A stretch of DNA of 64,000 bases from Cytospora piceicola (lineage: Eukaryota; Ascomycota; Sordariomycetes; Diaporthales; Cytosporaceae), in NCBI GenBank assembly GCA_023375675.1, contig JALQBC010000039.1, positions 186,001-250,000 of the forward strand, written 5' to 3'. Below, in pieces: positions 1 through 9,468 of this stretch. Position 1 is the first letter of the stretch. Every line of letters starts with the position of its first letter. The notes beneath the pieces were generated by a model. That model had not been told where the DNA came from, ran no database searches, and saw only the letters and a program-made list of their open reading frames with translations. The translations under genes were made by a program, and so were the position numbers.

Positions 1-1
1 C

Positions 2-154
2 CGCGCCATGCTCAACAAGGAGGAGCGGGAGCTGATCAACAACGGCCTGAAGAAGTTCGCCCCCGAGGACTACCTCGTTGAGATCCAGGGAATTTTCACG
101 ACATTCTTCGGCGACGTGAAGCACGTCCGGAGTCCAGGCCCGCAATGGATCTGA
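2..154 (+). CDS. C-terminal end of an unidentified protein (5' truncated by window)
   Basis: An open frame runs from the window edge to a TGA at 152-154, giving the last 50 residues of a protein. It has GC-rich third positions like the other genes here. The tail contains KKFAPEDYLVEIQGIFTTFF and ends HVRSPGPQWI. The mix of charged and hydrophobic residues without low complexity supports real coding sequence. I do not recognise the family, and the start and upstream exons lie outside the window. Confidence 0.55.
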   Translation, partial: RAMLNKEERELINNGLKKFAPEDYLVEIQGIFTTFFGDVKHVRSPGPQWI

Positions 155-2184
155 GCGTCAGCTGGCGCTTGACGACAGGACTATGCTTAGTTCCTGTTAT
201 GGTACTATGATGCAATCTTACTTTGCAATCATCTCACGCGAGACACGGCGATTACGGCTTTACAACAACTCGACTTTGGATTGGAGTTTTTTCTATACCC
301 TAGGAGGAAGATGTTTGTTTATGGATTATTATTTTCCAGTTCCCTACTTCAGGATTCAAGGTCTGTGTTGGACATATTCAGGCTGGTGGACAGTGGACAG
401 GTTTTGGGGTTTACTACATGAAGGGAAAAAAAGGCGTTGAATTCATTAAATGTTGGGTTTTATAACAATTTGTACTGATTCCCCGTGCCCATGGTGGCAA
501 CAAGGAGCACACATTCTATTCTCCTAATCCTCCAACCATTCCTTTTGGAGATTTTCCTATTGTTACCTTTCGAGTTCTTCACCGGCTCATCATCATACCC
601 TTTTACTATGTCTTCTCAGTTGATGGGGAACTGCGACAAGATGTTGGCAGTGATCGGGGGGTCGGGAGCACCTGCTGGGATAGCCCGTGGGACGAGCACT
701 AGGTTGGACTCTGACGGAGGCATTTGTGGACTCGTCATTGACGAGATCCTGTAGGACGAAAGAAAGAAATAAAGACACTGATAAGCATATTACACACGTT
801 GACGTATCCATTGGTTCTTCGAGTTGACTCTTAGACTGGACAGCGATACCTGTTGCTCAAAGCCAATCCGTTTTGGGGTGCTATGTACGTACAAGATCTG
901 ATAAGCATTCATGATCTGCAGGGTGCTTGTAACGATACTGCTGATCCCCGACCACGGCATTGCGGCCGTGCTCTCTCGCTTTTCTAAACTGTCCGACTGT
1001 AAGTAAGTGTGCGGAGTCAGTCTGTCCCCAGGTTTCTGTGGCTTGAATTAGCTTCAGACCATAGCGAGCGGATTGTCTGGTTTCCCTCCTTGGCTATCCA
1101 CCCCATACATATCTAAACCAGACGATGGTGGCGGAAGATGATGCGGCAATTGATACTGCTGTGGTTAATGATTCGCAATAATTCGCAATACTAACACTAA
1201 TGCCTAAACAAATGCCCCCCCCCCCCCTCCATCCCTCGTCTTTTTGAGACAGGCATGACGGAGGCACTGGGAAGTTCTGGGGTGAGAAACACCACATGCC
1301 TGCACACCCTCAACATAAACCTTTACCTAGGTATGCATGTGGTGGGATTTGTTTCAAACAAGAAGCCCATGAAACTCCAAACATGAGGAGCCCTAGGTAT
1401 AACGTGCTCCGGATGTAACTCTGCCCACCAAACTCGGAACTCAGCATATCCCCCTTAGATTATGAAGTTTTCCATCTCCACTGGAGCCGTGACTAAATTG
1501 TTGCTATATGTCTTGTTTGTGGGGTATCTACTCAGCTTTTTGCAGACTGCGTCATCTCCAAGGATTTTCCCTCACTCCTCCGATAAGAGTTGAAGTCGCC
1601 GGGTGAAATTAAGGTTTTGAGTATAGCTCGGATGAGGCAATGCCTCGATTGACATGTGGGCAAGCGAGACAGCGAAGAACCTTGTGGCCAGCATATACGC
1701 AGTCAATCAAAGATATACAATATGCCCTCTTCAATCCTAGCAGATCAGGTGAGAGGCCAAGGCCAAGGCCACTGCAGAGAATGGCTGGGCACTAGAATGG
1801 GCCCAGCAACGATATGTTTCGAACCTGTTCTCAGTCAGGCCCTTCGACGGCTCGAGTCCTGAGAACCATCCCTTTCAGTGTCGAGCTGGAGAACGACGTG
1901 GTAAGCGCATCGTAAGCCTCCACTATCTGCGCCTGTGATATCCAACACCGCGACCAGGTTTTCTACCCTGATATCATGCAAGTCCAACACCGTCAACTCC
2001 AGGCCCAATGTGTAGAAAGATGTACCAGGCCAGCCGCCATATCTCGATGGAGTCCAGCTGTCAACAATTTGCAGTGAGGAGAAAAACAGGAAGAAAAACG
2101 CTCGCCCACCCCCGAAGTCTAGTTTGCCATGAGTTCACTCTCGCCATATAACAAAATTCCACGCAACCAAAAACACAGTCCACA
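155..2184. other. Intergenic spacer, about 2 kb
   Basis: No ORF here has plausible composition or homology. The short ORFs (up to 89 residues) overlap on both strands and have no recognisable motif. A C12 homopolymer lies near 1215-1226. The stretch holds the 3' flank of the gene ending at 154 and the 3' flank of the minus-strand deacetylase. Confidence 0.5.
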
Positions 2185-3006
2185 TTACTTGCTTGATGCC
2201 TCAAGCAACTCAGTTATCGTGACAACCCTGTAGCCCCGCCTCCTCAACTCGGGCAACACCTTCTTCAGCATGGGTATCGTCCAGCTCCGCCGGTCATGAC
2301 ACACGATGATGCCCCCGTTCCGCGCCATGCTCAGTATGTGCCACGCGTTCAGCCGCCAGTACGGCAGCTGCGGGTCGTGCGGGTAGATGCTGCCCAGCAC
2401 CATCCTGTACCCCAGCCTGTCGACGAGCGCGCGCATGCCGGTGCTGAAGAGGCCGCTCCCGGGCCGGAAGTACTGGTGCGCGGGCGCCCCCCCGGCCCCG
2501 GCCCCGGCCCCGGCGTCGGCGTACGCCTGCCGGATCAGCCCCTGCACCCGCCCGATCTGCTCCTCCAGGACCTCGGGGTCCAGCCCCCGGGCCGCCTCGT
2601 CGTGCATCGCGTGGTTGCCCAGCTCGTGGCCGGCCGCCACCGCCTCCCGGAGGACCTCCTCGCGGCCGCCGACCTGGCCGCCGATGACGAAGAGCGTCGC
2701 GCGCGCGCCGTTGGCCTCGAGGAGGGCCAGCACCTCCCGCGTGTACTCGCTCGGCGCGTCGTCGATGGTCAGCGCTATGACCTTGTCGCCGCCGGACGCC
2801 GGCGGCAGGGAGACCTCCCAGAGGACGTCGGGCCACCGGTGCTGGAAGTAGCGGATCAGGAGCCTGGGGGGCCGGTAGATGGCGTAGAAGGGCGCGAGGA
2901 GCAGGGCGAGGAGCAGGGCGAGGTAGACGAGGGTGGCCATCCTGTTCCGCCGGGCGCGGCGCTTCACCTTGGACGGGAGGCGGAAGAGCGCGGAGAGGCG
3001 GAACAT
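2185..3006 (-). CDS. Membrane-anchored polysaccharide deacetylase (NodB domain)
   Basis: This single-exon gene encodes 273 residues. A basic N-terminus (KVKRRARRNR) precedes one hydrophobic segment at about residues 24-43, so the protein is probably a type II membrane protein with an exposed catalytic domain. The NodB (carbohydrate esterase 4) motifs are in order: TIDDAPS at 80-86 with metal and catalytic Asp82/Asp83, GHELGNHAMHD with His132 and His135, FRPGSG with Arg181, and IIVCHD with His237. Family members remove N-acetyl groups from chitin or related polymers; a cell-wall role is inference. An Ala-Gly stretch (about 165-175) lies between motifs and looks like a lineage-specific insert. 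Motif 1 reads TIDDAP rather than TFDDGP, so substrate is uncertain. Long ORFs on the opposite strand are shadows of its GC-rich codon use. Confidence 0.88.
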   Translation of the reverse strand: MFRLSALFRLPSKVKRRARRNRMATLVYLALLLALLLAPFYAIYRPPRLLIRYFQHRWPDVLWEVSLPPASGGDKVIALTIDDAPSEYTREVLALLEANGARATLFVIGGQVGGREEVLREAVAAGHELGNHAMHDEAARGLDPEVLEEQIGRVQGLIRQAYADAGAGAGAGGAPAHQYFRPGSGLFSTGMRALVDRLGYRMVLGSIYPHDPQLPYWRLNAWHILSMARNGGIIVCHDRRSWTIPMLKKVLPELRRRGYRVVTITELLEASSK

Positions 3007-3682
3007 GTCACCAGGACCATGCGTGAAGGAGGAGGAGGGGGGGGGGGGAATTCGGGCGGCGTTCGGGCGTGTGTGGCGGTCAGAGGGGAGGAGGAAGGAT
3101 TGCCAAAGCTTCTTGTTGGAGAGATGAGGTGGAATGGGATTCGAGCCGGGGCTTCATCTGTGTGGCAGCAGGCGCATTGGATCAGCTGGAGGGCATGAGG
3201 GTAAGATTTGTTGTGTAGTCGAGCTGGTGCGTGGAATTGACGAAATGCGAAATGGACGAGGGTTTGAGTGAGAACCTCCACGGGCGGTCAGTGTAACCCA
3301 AGGCCCGGAATTCCAGGGTCTCCACGGCACCTGGTGCTCCCATGTGGGGGGCCGGAATCCACTTTTGCAGCCCTGCTGTTCCGGGGGCACCAGTGACCTG
3401 GGGCAGGTCAATTGTTGTCTCTAGATTTCACCCCCTTTTTTTCTTTCTTTTTCTGTATCAAACCTCTGATTTTATTTCTAAGGCATAGCATTCCACATTA
3501 TTACCATTGCATGTACTGGTATTTATGTCCTGACATTCATAGGCAGTCTTATAATCATCGTGAAGACTGAAAATTGTAAGATGTATAAATTGTCAAACAA
3601 GTGTATACCTACTTAGGTAGATATATAGAGATAAATACATATATATACACATATATATACATACATACAACATCATCCTCAC
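3007..3682. other. Intergenic region upstream of the deacetylase
   Basis: This is the promoter side of the deacetylase and the 3' flank of the trans-sulfuration gene; both are on the minus strand. It contains a G-run near 3037-3048, a pyrimidine tract at 3430-3453 and a TA-rich stretch (TATATA-like) at 3620-3670. No gene is seen. Confidence 0.5.
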
Positions 3683-5065
3683 TTACTCCTTCTTCTCATC
3701 CAACAGCGCCTGGAGACCCTGCACCAGATCCTCCCTCAGATCCTCCCACGCCTCAACACCAACGCTCACCCTCAACACCGTCTTCGCAACCGTCTTGTCC
3801 GTGATGGCCCTCCACTCGATCAGGCTCTCCACGCCGCCCAGGCTCGTGGCATGGTGGAACAGGTGCAGCTTGCTCGGCAGCCTCCTGGCCTGGCCCTCGT
3901 CCTTCATGATGATGCTGAACACCGGGCCCCACCCCCCGGGCATCTGCCTCCTCAGCCAGGAGCCCTCCTCCCGGGCCTCGGGCTGCAGGCTGGCGTGCTG
4001 GAGCCTGTCCACCGTCCGCGCCACCGCGCCGCCGCCGCCGCCGCCGGCCCCCCTCCGCAGCTCCCCGTCCAGCCACGCCACCAGCGCCGTCGCGCTCCGG
4101 CTCTGCCTCTGCACCCGGAGCTCCAGCGTCCGCAGGCTCCGCACCCCCAGCCACCCCTCCATGCTCCCCATGACGCTCCCCAGGAACAGCCTCTCGCCCA
4201 GCAGGCCCCCCACCCACCCGTCCGCCGCCGCCCGCCCCGGGTGCACCGCCAGCACCCCGCACAGCATGTCGCTGTGCCCGCCAAAGTACTTGGTCCCGCT
4301 GTGCAGCACCACGTCGGCCCCGTAGTCGAACGGCCGCTGCAGCGGCGGCGGGCCGAAGGTCGCGTCCACCGTCAGGTAGCACCCCAGCTCCCTCGCGCGG
4401 GCCGCGTAGTGCGCGAGGTCGCGCGCCTCGCCCGTCGGGTTCAGCGGCGTCTCGACGTGCATGACGTCGCCCGGCCGCAGCCGCGCCAGCGCCGCCTCGT
4501 CCCCGAGCTCCACCCTCTCCAGCCCCGACAGCTTGCCCACCAGGTCGACCACCCCGTGGCACCCGTGGTACCCGCCCCCGATGGCCACGCGCCGCGGGTT
4601 CAGGAACACCAGCATGGCGTGCATCGCCGCCAGCCCGCTCGCGTACGTCACGGCCGGCCCGCCCAGCAGCGACGACAGCACCGCCTCGAGCCGCGTCGTG
4701 TTGGGCGCGCTGTCCCGGCTGTAGATGTGGCTGTCGTGCGGCGCGTGCTCGTCCGTGTTGTCCCAGTGCCCCAGCTTGTCCGGGTCGCTGTTGTACCGGT
4801 ACGTCGTCGACACGTGCAGCGGCGGCGCCACCGCCCGGTGGTTGTTGATGTAGTCGTCCGCGTGCACCGACATCGACGACAGGCTGAGCTTGTGGTCGCC
4901 AAAGTGCGCGGCGAGCGACCCTGGCCCTTCCTGGCCGCGCCCCTCGGCCGCCGCGACGGTCGCGGAGGACGGGCCGGACTCGGCTACTGGCAGGCCGTTC
5001 TGGTCGGCCATGGCTACGGGCGGGATTGGTTTGAGGCGTCCGGAAGTAAGGTACGGAATAATCAA
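3683..5065 (-). CDS. Cys/Met metabolism PLP-dependent enzyme (cystathionine gamma-synthase/lyase family)
   Basis: This single exon encodes 460 residues from the ATG at 5065, or 442 from the in-frame ATG at 5011 (MADQNGLP). The second start may be the real one, because the first 18 residues look unconserved. Family signatures include HIYSRDSAPNTTRLE near residue 113, the YASGLAAMHA segment, VDATFG with the PLP-pairing Asp234, and HSGTKYFGGHSDM with the Schiff-base Lys259. Enzymes of this fold act in trans-sulfuration, interconverting cysteine, cystathionine and homocysteine in the cytosol. Which reaction this one performs (synthase, beta-lyase or gamma-lyase) cannot be set from sequence alone. 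A Gly/Ala-rich insert near residues 330-345 looks lineage-specific. The opposite-strand 431-residue ORF is an artefact of codon bias. Confidence 0.9.
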   Translation of the reverse strand: MIIPYLTSGRLKPIPPVAMADQNGLPVAESGPSSATVAAAEGRGQEGPGSLAAHFGDHKLSLSSMSVHADDYINNHRAVAPPLHVSTTYRYNSDPDKLGHWDNTDEHAPHDSHIYSRDSAPNTTRLEAVLSSLLGGPAVTYASGLAAMHAMLVFLNPRRVAIGGGYHGCHGVVDLVGKLSGLERVELGDEAALARLRPGDVMHVETPLNPTGEARDLAHYAARARELGCYLTVDATFGPPPLQRPFDYGADVVLHSGTKYFGGHSDMLCGVLAVHPGRAAADGWVGGLLGERLFLGSVMGSMEGWLGVRSLRTLELRVQRQSRSATALVAWLDGELRRGAGGGGGGAVARTVDRLQHASLQPEAREEGSWLRRQMPGGWGPVFSIIMKDEGQARRLPSKLHLFHHATSLGGVESLIEWRAITDKTVAKTVLRVSVGVEAWEDLREDLVQGLQALLDEKKE

Positions 5066-6045
5066 ATAGATGTGCAGAATCCGGTAAGCTGTTTGCTTTT
5101 TTCAACGGTTGCCAAACACAAGGCGAGGAAGAGATGCTCAGTGTGACTACTCCTGACTAGGTTGGCCGATCTTGCACAATGCTGCCCGCCAATGATACCA
5201 TGCAGTTGAGAGCTTTCGGACACAGCAGACACGGCACCCAGAGGTTGCCAGCTCAGTGGAAGGCTTTCCATGCTCGGCCGGCTAGAGATGGCGTCATGAA
5301 CGGTCCCGCCCCGTTATCGGGACCCGGGAATCCGGGGTGGAGAAAAGGAGGTAGCCGGTGCTTCCGTCGGTAGGGGGACGGGCCCACTCTCTCTTAAGCA
5401 ATGCTGACATGTCCCGCATGGCATGGTATTTCAGGGGATGTCGCCCCTCCAGCCCTCGTTAGCCGTCTGATGTGAGATTTGACATGTTATGCTTCACAGG
5501 GACTGAGGGGCTGAGGGGCTACGGTGGGGAGGGGTCTTGTAAGTCAGCCTAGCCCTCGCTCAGATAGACTCGCCAGGGACTCGAGATGCTTTGGGGGCTC
5601 TCATGTTCACCTCTGGAATCCGCGTGATTGTTTTATTTGTATTATCAATTTCATTAGGTCCCGGAGAGTGATCATACATACGTATCTCCCCTCTGGTCAT
5701 AGTCTATACCATGTCGTCCATGTGAATACCCATCAAATCCGTTTTCCCTAGGTATTCATCTTTGAGCGAGTGTCCTGTGTCTCGGCCATCTCTAATAAAG
5801 GCCTGATAGTGGTGTCTACACTCCCGTGATACAGTGAGTATTGGAAGGTATAGGCAGGCGAATGCGTAGCGACTGGATTGTCCCCCTTGCAGTCCTCCTG
5901 CAAGCAACCGGTGTGTAGACCATGTCGTCGTTCGCCCATCACTGAAACATGATTGTGAAACTTTTAGAGCGCCGAGTGTTCCTCTGGTCGCCTCGACTGA
6001 TCCGTGTCTGTTCTCTCGTCTTGATAGTCATCTCACACCGTCCGT
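5066..6045. other. Intergenic region
   Basis: This is the upstream region of the trans-sulfuration gene and 3' flank of the next minus-strand gene. I see only short overlapping ORFs with no motif, and no repeat family. Confidence 0.45.
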
Positions 6046-7085
6046 TCAGGCCTGCGCGGGCTGGACGTCGGCCATTTCCCTCTCGCGGGTCGCCGTCCGC
6101 GGCCTCTCCACGTAGCCCAGCTCGGCGCCCTGACCACTATGTCCCCTCTTCCGCCCCGGGAGGATGGAGAACCGTGAGCTCATCGTCGGAGATGCTGCTG
6201 CTGGCGAGTGTGCGTTCTCTTGGTGGCTGTTGTTGCTATTGTTGTTGTCCGAGAACTTCGAGAAGAACCCTCGCTTCTTTGACTGCTGTGGTGCTTGTTG
6301 TTGCGACTGTGGCTTTTCATCGTTCAGGCCCACTTCCTCGAAGCCTTCACCCTCAGCCTCCTCGGGGGTCACGTTCGTGGAGAAGTCTCCCCGCTCGAAG
6401 AGGCGCTGGCGGGGCATCCGTGGGAAGCGCGCCGAGTCCATAGAGCGTCGGACTGGGAAGGAGTCATTGACGGGTATGGGGGAGCGGGCGGTGATATCCT
6501 GCAGTCGGTAAGGCAAGGTTAGAATTCCACCACTCCTTGGCTTGCTGCGTCAATGGGACGGTGGGCGAAACATACAAAGGACCGGCGGTAGGAATCGAAA
6601 GATTCCCTTGAGATACCGAAGGGCTCTATTTCGCCTGATTCGCTCCTCTTGTCCGTCGAGGTGCGCGACAAGTAGCGGCGAGGCCACGAGGCCTTGTCAT
6701 CAGCGGTGGGAGATGGCGGTAGGTAGATACCGCTGTCGTTGACCACTGTAAAATGGAGTTTGTTGTCAGCTAATACAATCCCGCATCTGGTGATTTCGCT
6801 GCATTCATCGATTGATTGAATGGCCGCTATCGATTGCGACTCTCGGCGCGGGACAATGGGCTGGGGATAGCCCCAGGGCTCGGGTGCTCATGCGAACATA
6901 CCACTCATCTTGTACTCGCCTGTGTCTTGGCTTTGGCGACTGCTGACCGACAGAGCCGAAGAGGCTTTGGAGCCCACGGTGTCGACGCGCTCGAATCCTG
7001 GTGGTGTCTTCAGGGCTGGCTCGATGGTCAATGGCGGGCGCAGCTCGTCTGCTTGGCGCCTCGCGAAGGGGTTTCGAATTGGCAT
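6046..7085 (-). CDS. Conserved-type small serine/arginine-rich protein, three exons
   Basis: Three minus-strand exons join in frame: 7085-6902, 6745-6576 and 6498-6046, giving 268 residues. The donors are GTATGT (6901 and 6575 downward) and the acceptors are ACAG and GCAG. The first junction yields KMSV-VNDSGIYLPPSPT and the second DSYRRSF-DITARSPIP. The start MPIRNPFARR and the segments PPGFERVDTVGSKASSALS, YLPPSPT and FGISRESFDSYRRSF look like a conserved fungal protein, though I cannot name a function. The middle is rich in Ser/Arg and the C-terminal third has Gln/Asn runs (SQQQAPQQ, DNNNSNNS), which suggests disorder and phosphorylation. No transmembrane segment or signal peptide is visible. 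Splice joins are read from sequence and not tested by transcripts. Confidence 0.72.
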
Positions 7086-9468
7086 CGTGTGGATTGTTGA
7101 TTGTCGATTGTCGATAACAGGCGATGATGTTGTACGGAAGACCGGGGTTTGGATGGTGGGAAAAGTATTGACTGATTAGGTTGAGGAGTCGTAGAACTAT
7201 TCCAGGGCCGGTTTCTCTCTTTTTCTCCCTTTTTGTAAAGTAGAGTTGGGGAAACCTTTGGAGGTCGACTGATGGTTGTAAGTTGGTACTTCAGGTACTA
7301 AAATAGAGTAAGTGACTAAAGTACTTTAGTATGACCGGGGAGGTCGCCAAGTCCGAGAGCAGACAGGCAGAGCAGACAGGCAGATTAGATAGAAGCAGGC
7401 CACACTCCAGTTTTAAGAAAAGGTTGGCTATCGTTGGACAGGATGGAGATAAATAAGGGTCCCGTGCAGGGAAGAATGCGTGCAGCAATACTTGTTTGTG
7501 TAGATCGTTGCGAGTGCGACCTAACAGCCAGACAGCCTAATAGGCGCGATGGACTGGGATGGAGTGGGCGGTGTTGGTGTGTTGGAAACCTCGCAATGGC
7601 TGTGAGTGCGATCCTTCAGACGGGGCAGGTAAGAAGAGCATGGAGGAGATCCATAAGTACTAGGTAGGTAAGGAAAATAGAAATAGAAACGGCGGAACAT
7701 ATGGGCTTTTCTGCCTTTCTTTTTCGATTCAGCTGACTGAGTGACATTCCCTTACATACCACCCTACCTACCTACCTACCTGGGTACCTCTAAGCAGGTA
7801 AACACCTATCATCCACGGATGTACCGTCCCTACCAAAGGTAGGGTGCAGTATACACAGTACTTGAAAGTATACTTGAAAGTATGTAGGGATGGCTCCTTC
7901 CCGCCGTTAGCCCAGCAGAGATCATAGGACCTCGGCACAATATTAGTAGTACCTACCTACCAGTAGTAAGATCTCTCTGCTGCCCCTTCCTTAATCTCTC
8001 CCCTCCACCGTACTTGGCGTAGCTCGGCCCAAAAAGCCTTGGAACCCACGTCATACGTCCAACTTGGCAAGGCACAGACCGGTTCCCGGCACGCGATCAC
8101 GGGCTCATTCAGCAAGCAAGTCCTCTTTCGTCGACGTCGACAGGTTCAGAGGAAGTTATCACCACGTTCCTACCTAGGTAGGTCCTCCTAGCGAAAAATG
8201 CCGTCACATGTCACCGCGGACCACTGCAAGTACCGGTAAGCCGCCAGGTGCCGCCCCTCCTGCTCGGTTACTGCAGTGTTTCTAGTCAGGGCCTTTCGAC
8301 GCCACTTGCATACTTAGCGGATGAGTGATAGCATGGCAGCATGGGTGACGACTTACCCTCTACCATAAATACCTACTTAGGTAATCATCTAAGCAACAAG
8401 AGGTGGGCATTTTTGTGATGAGACAGAATTAACGGGAAATCGTTAAGCAGTGGGGTGATAACTAACAATCCCACTCACCATGATCCACAGAGGACGGACA
8501 TAGGTATCAGGGCCTCTCACCGCAACCGTTGAGACCCTTCGCAGCAACATTGGGGAAATATCTACCTATGTAGAAGCTTGGTTACACTGGAAGCACGGAG
8601 TACATGTCAATCTTTCGACTTTGGGACGAGATCTGCCCACCCAGAAGCCCCTAATTTCCGCAAAGCCCATTTCCCCAGATCTCGCCACACCAATGTCAGG
8701 CATACAGGCATACAGGCATAATCTGCAAACCCATCTTCGGTTGCCGGAAAACGGACCAAGGACCAAGGACCAAGGACCAAGGAATTGCGAGGGACCCTCC
8801 TGAGCTCCCAGGATTCCCGGCGTGTAGAACGAGGGAGAAGATTCGCTACCATGCTTACTTCCAATCTCGCAGTGTTTGGTGCAAACGTATCTTATTCATT
8901 ATCGACGGTCCGGCTGGTTGAAAATTGCAGACCTCGGAAGCGGATCACATCCTAACAAACCATACATGGTTGGAGTTGAAGGCTACAAGAGTGAATTAAT
9001 TAACATACACCTGAGCAACATACAATTTTGTAGCACAGCACTTGAGAGATCTCGCTCTTTGCTGCTTGACGTCTTACACTTGTCATCAGATGCATCAAAC
9101 GTTGCCCCCCTTCTCCATCAACATATACTAGTATCATCTCCTCCAGTAGCACCAAGGTAAATGGTGTGTCCAAAACTATCCTTGTAGACAATTTCCTCAA
9201 ACCGGGTTGTCCATCCAAACAACAATCCAAAACAAAATCCACGCTCCTACCCCGGGAACCGATGCCTGCCTTCACAAGTCCCCAAAAATGCATCCGAACG
9301 CCAAGGAAGCCTATCGTAGTCATAGGCCGGTATCGTCAGGAAACAACATGTTGAAATAGGAGGGGGGGGGAGGGTAGCCAAATAAATCATATAAAAAGAA
9401 GGAAGCGATTGACGGGGGGCCCCGGCTGACTGGCCGGCCGGCCGCCCCCGGTGTCCCTTCTTCTCCCC
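7086..9468. other. Intergenic region with simple repeats and TACCTAGGTA motifs
   Basis: This lies between two minus-strand genes and holds the promoter of the three-exon gene. No credible gene is seen. It contains a CCTA run at about 7764-7782, CCTACCTAGGTAGG near 8171, a GGCATACA triplet repeat at 8699-8720 and a GGACCAA repeat at 8753-8780. Confidence 0.5.
8753..8780. repeat. GGACCAA microsatellite-like tandem repeat (4 copies)
   Basis: Four perfect 7-bp units lie in intergenic DNA. A related degenerate run (accaaggaccaagaacc) occurs near 20403. No function is implied. Confidence 0.85.

Noticed and set aside
2296..3198. 300-residue plus-strand ORF opposite the deacetylase
   Set aside because: It is antisense to a gene with clear NodB motifs; the Pro/Arg/Val-rich translation is the usual shadow of GC-rich codons.
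3851..5146. 431-residue plus-strand ORF opposite the trans-sulfuration gene, and the 450-residue minus-strand ORF in another frame
   Set aside because: Both are low-complexity shadows; only the 460-residue minus frame carries the PLP-enzyme motifs.
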